The notes: generated by a model from the sequence alone, not told the origin. Numbered from the stretch's first letter, positions 1 to 8,835 are shown. The stretch: DNA of 64,000 bases from an uncultured Lachnospiraceae bacterium (GCA_949471785.1 CASWRE010000002.1:88821-152820); one strand, 5' to 3'. Numbers and translations: made by a program.

Positions 1-1
1 T

Positions 2-1594
2 CAGAAAAGCGATGAGGTGACGGCGGAATGTATTTTCAATGATAATATTCAGGAAAGCCTGAAAGCCAGGCCCCTGGATGAACTGGCCAGAAGTACGCTG
101 AGCAAATACTTTACCTATATTGACTTGGATCAGGTGGCAGATTATTGTTATGTCGATAATAAGAATCATGTGTATACGCGTTTTTATTCCACCATATCCT
201 ACGCGGATTTTGAAAAAAGCGGGCTGGAAAAGTATTTGGACGGCACTTATGCCGAAACAAGATGGTTTTGGGCGAAAGATACACTGTTTGGCTCCGGTCA
301 GGATGCTCTTTTTATCGGCCGTTACGTCAGGAGTATGGAGTATGCCCACGAGCCGGGGATGCTCTTTTTTAAGATGAGCGAGAGTTTTCTGGAAAGGGGT
401 ATAGGCGGAAGAAACAGTATCTCGGAGGGCTGTGTGGCGGGTATATTGGACAGTTCGGGACAAATATGCGCTTTATGGAGCCCGGAGGGTTACGAGATGC
501 CTGATCAGTCTCTGGACAGCATACGAAAGCTGCTGCCGGCGGGAGACAGCACAGGAATGATATGGGAAGGAAAACGGACGCCGGAAGGAGTCCTGTCGGT
601 CTATCGTCAGGCCGCCGGAGGGTTGCTTATTTTTACTTTTGTCCCGGACATTGTATTGAACAGCGGCGCCGGCCGGATCATCCTTGTCCTTTCGGGAATT
701 TATCTATTTGTGGTGGCTGCGGCTGCAGCTCTGAGCCTTTATTTTTCCCGCCGTTTCACCAGGCCGATCCAGATGATCACAGAAACCATGACGGGGTTTG
801 ACGGGCAGGATTTCAGTCGGATGATCGAGCTGCACACCCATACAGAGCTGGATCAGATCGGTCAGTCCTACAATGAGATGCTGAGCAATATCGAAAAGCT
901 TCTGTCCGAGATCAAAGAGCAGGAAAAGTCGCTGCGGACCAGTGAGCTGAATATGCTGATCAGCCAGATCAATCCCCATTTCTTATATAATACACTAGAT
1001 ACGATCTATATGCTTGCCAGGATGCACAGGGAGGAAGCGGCCATGCAGATGATCCAGGCTCTGTCCAAATACCTGCGTCTGTCACTCAGCAAGGGCTGCG
1101 ATATTGTGACTGTGGAGGATGAGCTGGAAAACGTAAGAAACTACCTGGAGATCCAGCATATTCGTAACGAAAGACTGTTTCAATATGAGATCATCTGCCG
1201 GGTTGACGCCTCGCAAACATATGTTCTCAAACTGATCTTGCAGCCCCTTGTGGAAAATGCGTTTAAATATGGCTTTTGCAGTATATTCGAGGGCGGAGTG
1301 ATCCGGATTGAGGTATACAGCGAGGACACAGATGTGGTTTTCTGCGTCCGCAATAACGGCACGCCCATCCGGACGGAGATGGCGGAGCGTTTAAACCGGC
1401 TGGCGGATATGCCTTTTTCACAGATGAAAAAAGTGTTTCCCGACAAGACGCATGGCTATGGAACTGTAAATATTGTGACAAGGCTGCGTCTGAAATATGG
1501 AAACGGCATTCATTTTTTCTGTCATGCCCAAGAAGATGGTACAGAATGCGTGATCCGAATTCCGGAGGAAAGGATGGTTGTCCATGAGGAATAA
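2..1594 (+). CDS. Sensor histidine kinase, YesM/LytS-type (5' partial)
   Basis: Membrane sensor kinase of a two-component system, C-terminal 530 codons visible. The frame is open from base 2, so the GTG at 17 is probably internal and the real start lies left of the window. In the 525-aa track translation an extracellular sensing region (about 1-215) is followed by a membrane segment near 218-242, a HAMP region ending about 295, a coiled coil, and the His_kinase motif QINPHFLYNTLDT near 320 with the phospho-acceptor His. The N-box (LVENAFKYGF) and a glycine-rich GYGTVN box form the ATPase. The family usually pairs with an AraC-type response regulator, which would lie upstream and is not visible. 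The next gene overlaps its 3' end, suggesting translational coupling to a binding protein. Ligand unknown. Confidence 0.9.
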   Translation, partial: QKSDEVTAECIFNDNIQESLKARPLDELARSTLSKYFTYIDLDQVADYCYVDNKNHVYTRFYSTISYADFEKSGLEKYLDGTYAETRWFWAKDTLFGSGQDALFIGRYVRSMEYAHEPGMLFFKMSESFLERGIGGRNSISEGCVAGILDSSGQICALWSPEGYEMPDQSLDSIRKLLPAGDSTGMIWEGKRTPEGVLSVYRQAAGGLLIFTFVPDIVLNSGAGRIILVLSGIYLFVVAAAAALSLYFSRRFTRPIQMITETMTGFDGQDFSRMIELHTHTELDQIGQSYNEMLSNIEKLLSEIKEQEKSLRTSELNMLISQINPHFLYNTLDTIYMLARMHREEAAMQMIQALSKYLRLSLSKGCDIVTVEDELENVRNYLEIQHIRNERLFQYEIICRVDASQTYVLKLILQPLVENAFKYGFCSIFEGGVIRIEVYSEDTDVVFCVRNNGTPIRTEMAERLNRLADMPFSQMKKVFPDKTHGYGTVNIVTRLRLKYGNGIHFFCHAQEDGTECVIRIPEERMVVHEE

Positions 1595-2894
1595 AAAAAG
1601 GAAGACAAGGCGTTTCGGGGAAATGATGATCCGAAGCACGGCAGTACTGCTTGCAGGCATATGCCTCTTTGGGTGCCAGAACAGCCAGGAGGGAAAAGAG
1701 GATACAGTAACGGCGCCTGTGAAAATTCCCATTACTTTCATCGTTGACTCCTCTACCGGAAAGAAAAATGAAGAAAAGGTGGTAGAGGAATTTAATGAAG
1801 CGTATAAGGGGGTGTGTGAAGCCGACGTGGAGTGGATTATGGAAACGGAGAATGATTACCGGCAGAACCTGAAACGCCAAAACGTGACGGATAAGCTCCC
1901 CGCAGTTATTACAGACTTGCGTATGCTTCCCTCTTTTTATCAGATGATGATCACCGAAAAAAGGATCGAGGATCTTTCACCCTATATCTATGGCGACGAG
2001 GAGTGGAAAAACCTGATAGAACCCGTTGTGCTGGAGGGCTGCAGTGAGCCGGACGGGAAAATTTATCTGGCGCCCCTGAGCACGGCGGCTTTTTCCTGCT
2101 CGGGTATATTCTGGAACGAGGAGTTGTTTGCCAGGGCGGGCATTCAGGAATTTCCGGAGACATGGGAAGAATTCTGGGAATGCTGTGACCAGCTCATGGC
2201 GCAGGGCATTACGCCTCTGGCGCTCCATACGGACGGAACAGCCTGGGCTCCCATGCTCCTGGCCACGGCGGAGCTTGCCGACACCCGGGAGGGCATGGAA
2301 TTTATGAAAGAGTTGTACCCGGAAAGCTACCAAAATGAAAATGGGCTGCATCTGGCGGAGACATTACAGCGGCTGTTCCTCTACACGACAGAGGATGCCA
2401 TACACAATGACTTTGACGTGGCGTACAACAACTTTTTTTCCGGGGGGGCGGCAATGATCCCGAACGGTTACTGGATGATGGATCAGATCCCGGACGGCTG
2501 GAAAGAGAAGGTGCGGTTTTCCGCATTCCCGGGAAACAAACTGATATCATCACCGGAGACTTTCGGCTGGTCCCTGGTTTCCGCCTACGGGGAGGACGTC
2601 AAAGAGGCGGTTTTGGCCTTTTTTAAATTCAGGACGGCATTAAATAAACAGGAAAAGGATGAACTGTTCTCCCGGAGCATGGCACAGTTATCCTCCACGG
2701 CGGAGGGAGATTATATCAGGGCCTATCAGAATGAACCGCAGATTGTCCCCAATTATCAGGTGAAATGGAATTCTATTTTTCAGGAGGAAGTCTTGGGGCA
2801 GACCCTGCCGGAGCTTATCAGCGGGAAGATTTCCGCGAATGAATTTGTGCAGATGGCGGATGAAAGCATCCGGCAGTTCAGGGAAGAACAATAA
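1584..2894 (+). CDS. ABC-type extracellular solute-binding lipoprotein (family 1)
   Basis: Extracellular sugar-type binding lipoprotein of about 436 aa. A basic N-terminus, hydrophobic stretch and lipobox LFGC (Cys about residue 31) indicate a signal peptidase II lipoprotein. The body shows the family-1 pattern, for example a central NDFDVAYNNFFSGGAAMIPNG region. The ORF track starts at TTG 1578; I prefer ATG 1584, although the GGAGG at 1564-1568 is spaced better for the TTG. It overlaps the kinase stop codon, so the two are probably translationally coupled. Known YesM-type systems sometimes carry a binding protein that presents ligand to the kinase; that role is inference. A separate promoter lies between this gene and the importer downstream, so it may not belong to that importer. 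Confidence 0.85.
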   Translation: MRNKKRKTRRFGEMMIRSTAVLLAGICLFGCQNSQEGKEDTVTAPVKIPITFIVDSSTGKKNEEKVVEEFNEAYKGVCEADVEWIMETENDYRQNLKRQNVTDKLPAVITDLRMLPSFYQMMITEKRIEDLSPYIYGDEEWKNLIEPVVLEGCSEPDGKIYLAPLSTAAFSCSGIFWNEELFARAGIQEFPETWEEFWECCDQLMAQGITPLALHTDGTAWAPMLLATAELADTREGMEFMKELYPESYQNENGLHLAETLQRLFLYTTEDAIHNDFDVAYNNFFSGGAAMIPNGYWMMDQIPDGWKEKVRFSAFPGNKLISSPETFGWSLVSAYGEDVKEAVLAFFKFRTALNKQEKDELFSRSMAQLSSTAEGDYIRAYQNEPQIVPNYQVKWNSIFQEEVLGQTLPELISGKISANEFVQMADESIRQFREEQ

Positions 2895-2965
2895 GAAAGG
2901 CGGAAGAAAAAGTATTTTTTTTAATAAATCATGTTTTGTAATTGTTATATGAATTTCCTTTTTGC

Positions 2966-3002
2966 TGGTAAGATAAGACTATCGAAAAGAAAACCGGTTT
3001 TC
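2966..3002 (+). promoter_or_regulatory. Promoter with LacI-type palindromic operator for the ABC importer
   Basis: A perfect 14-bp palindrome GAAAACCGGTTTTC lies at 2989-3002, with the central CG typical of LacI-family operators. Just upstream is an extended -10 element, TGGTAAGAT (2966-2974), which would place the transcription start near 2981. The operator would then sit immediately downstream of the start site, a classic repressor position. The likely binder is the LacI-type protein encoded at 6227-7234 in the same operon. No convincing -35 hexamer was found. Regulation is inferred. Confidence 0.6.
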
Positions 3003-3052
3003 GAGATGATAAAGAAAATATATAGTTTTAGATTTCAGAAAAGAGGGAACAT

Positions 3053-4453
3053 ATGAAAAATAAAAAAAGATGGTTAGCCCTTGGTATGGCAGTAATGATG
3101 GCAGCGGCTGCATTCATGACCGGCTGCGGTGGCAACGGAGGAAGCAGTTCAGATAGCGGTTCAACGGGAAGCGCTGCCGGTGATGCAGGCAGCAGCGCCG
3201 CCGAATCAGCCGGAGAAGCATCCGACAGCGGCAAAGCCGACGCTTCCGGCGGTTCTGTGTACTATCTGAATTTCAAACCGGAGCAGGATCCCCAGTGGCA
3301 GGATCTCGCAAAGGCATATACAGAAGAGACGGGCGTACCGGTCACAGTCGTTACGGCGGCATCCGGAGAGTATGAGACTACTCTGATGAGTGAGATGGGA
3401 AAGAGCGGTGCTCCCACGCTGTTCCAGGTAAACGGTCCGGTGGGTCTGGCGAACTGGAAGGATTATTGCTATGATCTGTCCGGCAGCGATGTTTATAAAG
3501 AGCTGACCAGCGAGGGGCATGCGCTGAAAGACGGAGACGCAGTAGCAGGTATCGCTTACGTGGTTGAGTCCTACGGCATTATTACCAATGTAACCCTTCT
3601 GGAGCAGGCCGGATATAAAGTAGAAGATATCCAGTCCTTTGAGGATCTGAAAAAAGTGGCGGAAGATATCTCCGGCCGTTCCGGTGAACTCGGATTTACG
3701 GCGTTTACCTCCGCAGGTATGGACGGATCTTCCGACTGGCGTTACAAGACTCACCTTGCCAACCTTCCGATTTATTTTGAGGCACAGGATGCCGGCAGCG
3801 CCCTGCCCGAGTCTGTCCAGGGGACATATCTCGACAACTATCGCCAGATATGGAATCTGTATATCAATAACAGCACCTGCGATCCCTCCGAGCTTGCCGC
3901 GAAGACCGGCGATGATTCGAGAAATGAATTCCTGAACAAGGAAGCGGTATTTTTCCAGAATGGTTCCTGGGAGTATGGCAATCTGACCGGTGACGGCGGA
4001 TTTACAGATGATGATCTGGCCATGATTCCGATCTATGTCGGCATAGGCGATGAGGCCAGCCAGGGTCTGTGCACAGGTACAGAGAATTTCTGGTGCGTCA
4101 ATAAAGAGGCAGATGAAGCGGATATCCAGGCGACTCTTGATTTCATGTACTGGTGCGTAACTTCTGAGGCGGGCACAACAAGCATGGGACAGGATATGGG
4201 ATTTGTTATCCCCTTCAAGAGCGCCATCGAGACATCCAACCTGTTCGTGAAGCAGGATACGGAGATGACAGCGGCCGGCAAGACCCCCATCGCGTGGTCC
4301 TTCTCCATGATTCCCTCTGAGGAGTGGAAAAACGGCGTCGGTTCCGCACTGACCGCTTATGCTGCGGATCAGACAGATGATAACTGGGAAGCAGTGAAAT
4401 CAGCCTTTGTGGACGGATGGACGACAGAGTATGAGCTTGCCCATCAGGGATAA
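3053..4453 (+). CDS. Sugar ABC transporter substrate-binding lipoprotein
   Basis: Extracellular binding protein of a carbohydrate-uptake (CUT1-type) importer, 466 aa. It has a signal peptide with lipobox MTGC (Cys25), then a Gly/Ser/Ala-rich linker of about 40 residues that tethers the domain to the membrane lipid, and a family-1 solute-binding fold (QVNGPVGLANWKDYCYDLS, later NFWCVNKEADEADIQATLDF). The start is supported by AGAGGGA upstream of ATG 3053. The gene heads the operon with two permeases and a LacI-type regulator, and a stem-loop follows its stop. Substrate cannot be told from sequence; a mono- or oligosaccharide is likely. Confidence 0.92.
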   Translation: MKNKKRWLALGMAVMMAAAAFMTGCGGNGGSSSDSGSTGSAAGDAGSSAAESAGEASDSGKADASGGSVYYLNFKPEQDPQWQDLAKAYTEETGVPVTVVTAASGEYETTLMSEMGKSGAPTLFQVNGPVGLANWKDYCYDLSGSDVYKELTSEGHALKDGDAVAGIAYVVESYGIITNVTLLEQAGYKVEDIQSFEDLKKVAEDISGRSGELGFTAFTSAGMDGSSDWRYKTHLANLPIYFEAQDAGSALPESVQGTYLDNYRQIWNLYINNSTCDPSELAAKTGDDSRNEFLNKEAVFFQNGSWEYGNLTGDGGFTDDDLAMIPIYVGIGDEASQGLCTGTENFWCVNKEADEADIQATLDFMYWCVTSEAGTTSMGQDMGFVIPFKSAIETSNLFVKQDTEMTAAGKTPIAWSFSMIPSEEWKNGVGSALTAYAADQTDDNWEAVKSAFVDGWTTEYELAHQG

Positions 4454-4469
4454 AGGACACGGATTTATG

Positions 4470-4502
4470 GAAGACAGGCGGGTACCTGCCTGTCTTCTTT
4501 TA
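4470..4502 (+). terminator. Stem-loop (partial terminator/attenuator) after the binding-protein gene
   Basis: Arms GAAGACAGGC (4470-4479) and GCCTGTCTTC (4488-4497) form a perfect 10-bp stem with an 8-nt loop followed by TTTTAT. It lies between the binding-protein and permease genes of one operon. Such hairpins usually stabilise the upstream message or partly terminate, giving more binding protein than permease. Confidence 0.75.
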
Positions 4503-4523
4503 TAAAAAATCAGGAGTGAGACT

Positions 4524-5375
4524 ATGGAAAAAGCATTAAAGCGTTATGCACCGATATTTGTCCTCCCCACTTTTGCCGCTTTTGTTATCGGATTTATTCT
4601 TCCGTTTATACAGGGACTGTATCTGTCCTTTTGCAAATTTACGACGGTTGATAATGCAAGCTGGGTAGGCATATCCAATTACACAGCGGCGTTTACAGAC
4701 GCCTCCTTCATGAATTCATTCAAGTTTACGGTTCTTTTTGCGATAGTTTCCATTGTTTCCATCAATGTGTTGGCGTTTGTGCTGGCCACTTTGCTGACAC
4801 AGAATCTGAGGGGGACTAATGTATTCCGAACCGTATTTTTTATGCCCAATCTCATCGGCGGTATTGTGTTAGGATACATCTGGCAGATCCTGATCAACTG
4901 TCTTCTGGCGATCCTAGGACAGCCGCTTCTGGCACTGAACAGCACGGCTGGATACTGGGGCATGATCATCCTGATGTGCTGGCAGCAGGTCGGCTATATG
5001 ATGATCATTTATATCGCCGGATTACAGAATGTGTCTGATGATCTGATTGAAGCGGCGGAAATCGACGGCGCGGGAAAATGGGATATTCTGTGGCGGATCA
5101 AGATACCGATGGTTATGTCTTCCATCACCATCTGTGTATTTCTGACACTGACCAACTCTTTCAAGCTGTTCGACCAGAACCTAGCCCTCACGGGGGGAGA
5201 ACCCAGTCATGCGACAGAAATGATGGCGCTGAATATCTATCAGACCTTTTACGCCCGTTCCGGTATGCAGTGGAAGGGCTACGGACAGGCAAAAGCCGTT
5301 ATTTTCTGTGTGCTGGTCATTGCCATCTCGTTGATCCAGTTAAGAGCAACGCGTTCTAAGGAGGTGCAGCAGTAA
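4524..5375 (+). CDS. Sugar ABC transporter permease (MalF/UgpA-type)
   Basis: First membrane subunit of the importer, 283 aa with about six hydrophobic segments. The cytoplasmic EAA loop EAAEIDGAGKWDILWRIKIP near residue 176 contacts the ATPase and defines the binding-protein-dependent permease family. It is a short form without the large periplasmic loop of enteric MalF. AGGAGTGAG precedes the ATG. Its stop overlaps the next permease start by one base. No ATP-binding subunit is encoded nearby, so a shared MsmX-type ATPase elsewhere in the genome is expected. Confidence 0.93.
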   Translation: MEKALKRYAPIFVLPTFAAFVIGFILPFIQGLYLSFCKFTTVDNASWVGISNYTAAFTDASFMNSFKFTVLFAIVSIVSINVLAFVLATLLTQNLRGTNVFRTVFFMPNLIGGIVLGYIWQILINCLLAILGQPLLALNSTAGYWGMIILMCWQQVGYMMIIYIAGLQNVSDDLIEAAEIDGAGKWDILWRIKIPMVMSSITICVFLTLTNSFKLFDQNLALTGGEPSHATEMMALNIYQTFYARSGMQWKGYGQAKAVIFCVLVIAISLIQLRATRSKEVQQ

Positions 5376-6217
5376 TGAGAGAAAAAAACAGAGCGGGAAA
5401 AACAGTTTTGTCCATTCTGCTGGCGGCCGCCGCGATTTTATGGCTGTATCCGATCTTTATGATTCTGATTAACTCCGTGAAAAAGGAGTCGGCCATCAGC
5501 ACGGCCCTGGCATTTACCCTCCCGGATTCAGAGTCCTTTGCCGGATTCGCGAATTATGTGGACGCCATTACATCGAAAGGTTTTCTCGGAAGCTTGGGTT
5601 ACAGTACCCTGATCACGCTTACATCCGTCATTGCCATCCTGCTGTTTTGTTCTATGTGTGCGTGGTACATCACCCGCGTGGACGGGATCATTTCAAAAGC
5701 GCTGTATTATATGTTTGTATTTTCCATGGTGGTTCCGTTCCAGATGGTTATGTTCACCCTGTCCCAGACAGCGGATAAGCTGAAATTAAATACACCTTTC
5801 AATATCTGGATCATTTATCTGGGATTTGGCGCGGGGCTTGCCGTATTCATGTTCTGCGGTTTTGTAAAATCCATTCCCATCGAGATTGAGGAAGCGGCCC
5901 TGATCGACGGCTGCAGCCCCCTGCATACCTTTTTCCTGATCGATATGCATATTCTGAAACCGACGATGATCTCCGTAGGGATTCTGGAGGCCATGTGGGT
6001 ATGGAACGACTATCTACTGCCCACACTGGTTCTGGATATCAAAAAATACAAGACTGTGCCCATGCTGATCCAGTATTTCCGGGGAAGCTACGGGAAAGTG
6101 GAGATGGGGCCCATGATGGCCTGTATCATGCTGACAGTCATCCCGATCATTATCGTTTACCTGGCAGGGCAGAAGTACATTATCAAAGGCGTTGCAGCCG
6201 GAGCTGTCAAGGGTTAG
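5375..6217 (+). CDS. Sugar ABC transporter permease (MalG/UgpE-type)
   Basis: Second membrane subunit, 280 aa, forming a heterodimer with the preceding permease. The EAA motif is EIEEAALIDGCSPLHTFFLI near residues 169-188, and about six membrane segments are visible. AAGGAGGTG at 5358-5366 supports the ATG at 5375, which overlaps the previous stop by one base. The LacI-type regulator follows nine bases downstream. The substrate is unknown, as for the rest of the operon. Confidence 0.93.
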   Translation: MREKNRAGKTVLSILLAAAAILWLYPIFMILINSVKKESAISTALAFTLPDSESFAGFANYVDAITSKGFLGSLGYSTLITLTSVIAILLFCSMCAWYITRVDGIISKALYYMFVFSMVVPFQMVMFTLSQTADKLKLNTPFNIWIIYLGFGAGLAVFMFCGFVKSIPIEIEEAALIDGCSPLHTFFLIDMHILKPTMISVGILEAMWVWNDYLLPTLVLDIKKYKTVPMLIQYFRGSYGKVEMGPMMACIMLTVIPIIIVYLAGQKYIIKGVAAGAVKG

Positions 6218-6226
6218 GCGTGCGCC

Positions 6227-7234
6227 GTGGATAAAAGAAGAGTCCGGATTGCCGATATCGCGGAAGAGCTGGGCGTGAGCACGGCCACAGTGTCCAATGT
6301 GATACACGGAAAGACAAAAAAGATATCGGACGAGACTGTAAAACGGGTACAGGAGCTGCTGGAAAAAAGGCAGTACATCCCCAGTATGGCGGGAATCCTT
6401 CTGGCACAGAATGATTCCCGGATCATCGGGATCGTGGTTAATAACCACGAAAAATATGAAAACCATGCGCTGGAGGATGCGTTCATCGCTTCGTCGCTGA
6501 ATGCGCTGTCACTGGAGCTGAATCGTTCCGGATATTTTATGATGGTAAAGGTGACGGCGGACTGGAATGAGATTCCCCGTTTTGCGTCTATGTGGAATAT
6601 GGACGGGCTTGTAGTCATGGGCTTCTGCGAGCAGGATTATCAAAAGTTGCGGGAGTCCATGCATATTCCGTTCGTTGTGTATGACGGTTATTTTACAAAG
6701 GCGGAATCCATATGTAATCTGATCATAGATAATTATGACGGCGGCCGACAGGTGGGCGCCTACTTGCGGGATATGGGGCACAGGCAGGTTCTGTGCATTG
6801 CCGATAATTTTTCCTGCATGGATCGTGAGCGGATCGAGGGCTGCCAGTTCGGTCTTGGAGAATCCCGGATTGACTTTATGCAGATCCCCATGATTCAGAA
6901 AGAGAGGCGTCAGTTCTACCAGGAAAAAGCATCATGCATGCTGCGGCATTCGGCCATATTTGCCGCATCGGATTATTATGCTGCCGAATTGATATACTTT
7001 CTTGCCGGGGCCGGTATCCATGTGCCCGGGGATATTTCCGTGGTGGGGTTTGACGATATCCCGCTGTGCGGACATATGTATCCGCCACTGACCAGTGTAA
7101 AGCAGGATGTGATGCTGCGGGCCAGACAGGCAGTTCGGGTATTGAATCAGTTAAAAGCGGGGATATGCGAAAGCACAGTGATCAAAATGCCGGTATCTCT
7201 GGTTAAAAGAGAAAGCGTAAAGCAGCTCGTGTAG
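6227..7234 (+). CDS. LacI-family transcriptional regulator
   Basis: DNA-binding regulator of 335 aa starting at GTG. The N-terminal helix-turn-helix RIADIAEELGVSTATVSNVIHG (about residues 5-26) and hinge-helix region match LacI/PurR proteins. The C-terminal part is a periplasmic-binding-like sensor domain (SVVGFDDIPLCGHMYPPLTSV near 268). It sits at the end of the ABC importer operon, so it likely senses the imported sugar and controls the palindrome at 2989-3002, including its own expression. The ribosome site is weak (AAGGG), consistent with low regulator levels. A strong terminator follows. Confidence 0.92.
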   Translation: MDKRRVRIADIAEELGVSTATVSNVIHGKTKKISDETVKRVQELLEKRQYIPSMAGILLAQNDSRIIGIVVNNHEKYENHALEDAFIASSLNALSLELNRSGYFMMVKVTADWNEIPRFASMWNMDGLVVMGFCEQDYQKLRESMHIPFVVYDGYFTKAESICNLIIDNYDGGRQVGAYLRDMGHRQVLCIADNFSCMDRERIEGCQFGLGESRIDFMQIPMIQKERRQFYQEKASCMLRHSAIFAASDYYAAELIYFLAGAGIHVPGDISVVGFDDIPLCGHMYPPLTSVKQDVMLRARQAVRVLNQLKAGICESTVIKMPVSLVKRESVKQLV

Positions 7235-7278
7235 GACAGAGGATTTGTGATTTTTCATAAATCTGCTGTCCTTTTTTT
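7233..7278 (+). terminator. Rho-independent terminator of the ABC importer operon
   Basis: Outer arms AGGACAG/CTGTCCT (7233-7239, 7266-7272) and inner arms GATTTGTGA/TCATAAATC (7242-7250, 7255-7263, one GU pair) form a long stem followed by a run of seven T. Confidence 0.88.
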
Positions 7279-7311
7279 GGCGTGGGTTACGCGTTTAACG
7301 TATTGTGAAAC

Positions 7312-7356
7312 AGCCTCCATGCGGATAAGATACATGTAGCGAAACACATGGAGGTT
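7312..7356 (+). promoter_or_regulatory. Inverted repeat that can mask the MATE gene ribosome site
   Basis: CCTCCATG (7314-7321) pairs with CATGGAGG (7347-7354), extendable to 10 pairs with a GU and an AU. The right arm contains the GGAGG ribosome binding site of the gene starting at 7365, so folding would block translation. The loop is 25 nt. A regulatory role is inferred. Confidence 0.5.
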
Positions 7357-7364
7357 TAAGGATC

Positions 7365-8753
7365 ATGAAAAATCATTTTTATAGCCGTGTAGCCAGGATT
7401 GCGCTGCCGGTGGCTCTGCAGTCGCTGCTGCAGTCTTCTTTCAGTGTCATAGACCAGTTGATGATCGGGCAACTGGGAAGCCAGAGCATTGCGGGAGTCG
7501 GGCTGGGAGGAAAATTCGCGTCCCTCTATTCCGTGCTTCTGGGGGCTGTGGCGACAGCGGCAGGCATCATGATATCCCAGTATACCGGACAGAAGAATGA
7601 GCGGGAGACCAGCAGAAGCTTTTTCGCGAACACCGGGATTGCCGCCGGAGTCGCGCTGTTCTTTTTTTTCGTGTGCGTATTTTTTTCGGAAAATATTATG
7701 CAGCTGTATACCAAAGATGCGGGAACAAAGAGACTGGCGGGGGAATACCTGCGGATCTATGCCTTTTCCTATCTTCCCATGGCCCTGGGCAGTATCACGT
7801 CGGTATTGCTTCGCTGCATGGAAGCGGCATCCCTCCCGCTGTATGCAAGCCTGATATCCGTGCTTCTGAACACGGGGCTGAACTACCTGCTGATCTTCGG
7901 GAAGGGTGGATTTCCCGTTCTCGGCATAAAGGGCGCGGCGCTGGCCACTGTCATATCCCAGTTTGCGGCCTGCGGACTGATCCTGATTCTCTTCATCCGG
8001 CAGTATCGGAAACAGGATATGCGCCTTAGCTTTCTCTGGCGTTTTGACAGGGAAAGCAGGGTACAATATCTTGGGATTTTGTGTCCTCTTCTGATCTGTG
8101 AGTTTCTGTGGAGCCTTGGGGAAAATGTGTATGCCGCAATCTATGGGAATATGGGCACAGATCCCTGCGCCGCCATGACGCTGACTATACCCGTCCAGAC
8201 GCTTTTGATCGGTGCTCTCAGCGGAATTTCCCAGGCGGCGGGTATCATGATCGGCAAAACATTGGGAAAGGGAGAGTACGAAAGGGCAAAAAAAGAGTCC
8301 GTAGGGCTGATGCTTTTAGGGTTTGGGGGATCACTGATCTTATCGCTGTTCCTTATAGCGGCCAGAAGCTTTTATGCAGGAATATTCCGGGTGGCGAGTG
8401 ATGTGCAGGAGCTGGCCCGCCAGATCCTTCTGGCTTTTGCCCTGATTGCCCCGGTAAAGGTGCAGAATATGATTTTGGGCGGCGGGATCATTCGAAGCGG
8501 CGGAAAAACAAAATACATCATGTGGATTGATTTTATCGGTACATGGTTCGCGGGTGTACCTCTGGGGCTGTTGGCCGCCTTTGTGTGGAAGCTGTCCATC
8601 CCGTATGTATACTTTATCCTGTCTTTGGAGGAATGTCTGCGCTGGGGGATTTCCATGGCGGTATTCAAAAGAGGGATATGGATACATTCGCTGAGAACCA
8701 CAGAGGAAGGAAAAGCAGATTCATCCGTCTCTGCCGCAGATGCCGGAGCATAG
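7365..8753 (+). CDS. MATE-family multidrug/metabolite efflux transporter
   Basis: Polytopic membrane antiporter of 462 aa with about twelve hydrophobic segments in two homologous halves. The N-terminal half carries the typical DQLMIGQLGSQSIAGVGLGGK pattern and the second half repeats it weakly (GALSGISQAAGIMIGKTLG). MATE proteins export cationic drugs or metabolites using Na+ or H+ gradients. It appears monocistronic, between the importer terminator and the rplU promoter. Its ribosome site lies in a potential hairpin (7312-7356). It is a distinct paralogue of the MATE gene at 15657. The substrate cannot be predicted. Confidence 0.9.
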   Translation: MKNHFYSRVARIALPVALQSLLQSSFSVIDQLMIGQLGSQSIAGVGLGGKFASLYSVLLGAVATAAGIMISQYTGQKNERETSRSFFANTGIAAGVALFFFFVCVFFSENIMQLYTKDAGTKRLAGEYLRIYAFSYLPMALGSITSVLLRCMEAASLPLYASLISVLLNTGLNYLLIFGKGGFPVLGIKGAALATVISQFAACGLILILFIRQYRKQDMRLSFLWRFDRESRVQYLGILCPLLICEFLWSLGENVYAAIYGNMGTDPCAAMTLTIPVQTLLIGALSGISQAAGIMIGKTLGKGEYERAKKESVGLMLLGFGGSLILSLFLIAARSFYAGIFRVASDVQELARQILLAFALIAPVKVQNMILGGGIIRSGGKTKYIMWIDFIGTWFAGVPLGLLAAFVWKLSIPYVYFILSLEECLRWGISMAVFKRGIWIHSLRTTEEGKADSSVSAADAGA

Positions 8754-8766
8754 ACAGAAATACAGG

Positions 8767-8814
8767 TTGAAAATGGTAACAGTTCAGACGAGGGCTGAAC
8801 TGTTATTGAAAATG
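8767..8814. repeat. Perfect palindrome flanked by 9-bp direct repeats
   Basis: Arms TAACAGTTCAG (8777-8787) and CTGAACTGTTA (8795-8805) form a perfect 11-bp stem with a 7-nt loop. The unit is flanked by direct copies of TTGAAAATG at 8767-8775 and 8806-8814. No T-run follows on the + strand, so it is a weak terminator at best. The arrangement resembles a small palindromic insertion with a target duplication, but could be chance. Confidence 0.55.
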
Positions 8815-8835
8815 CGAAAACTCAGGGAAAATCGC

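Noticed and set aside
1263-1880. 205-aa ORF on the - strand
   Set aside because: It is opposite the sensor kinase and binding-protein genes, with atypical composition and no signals.
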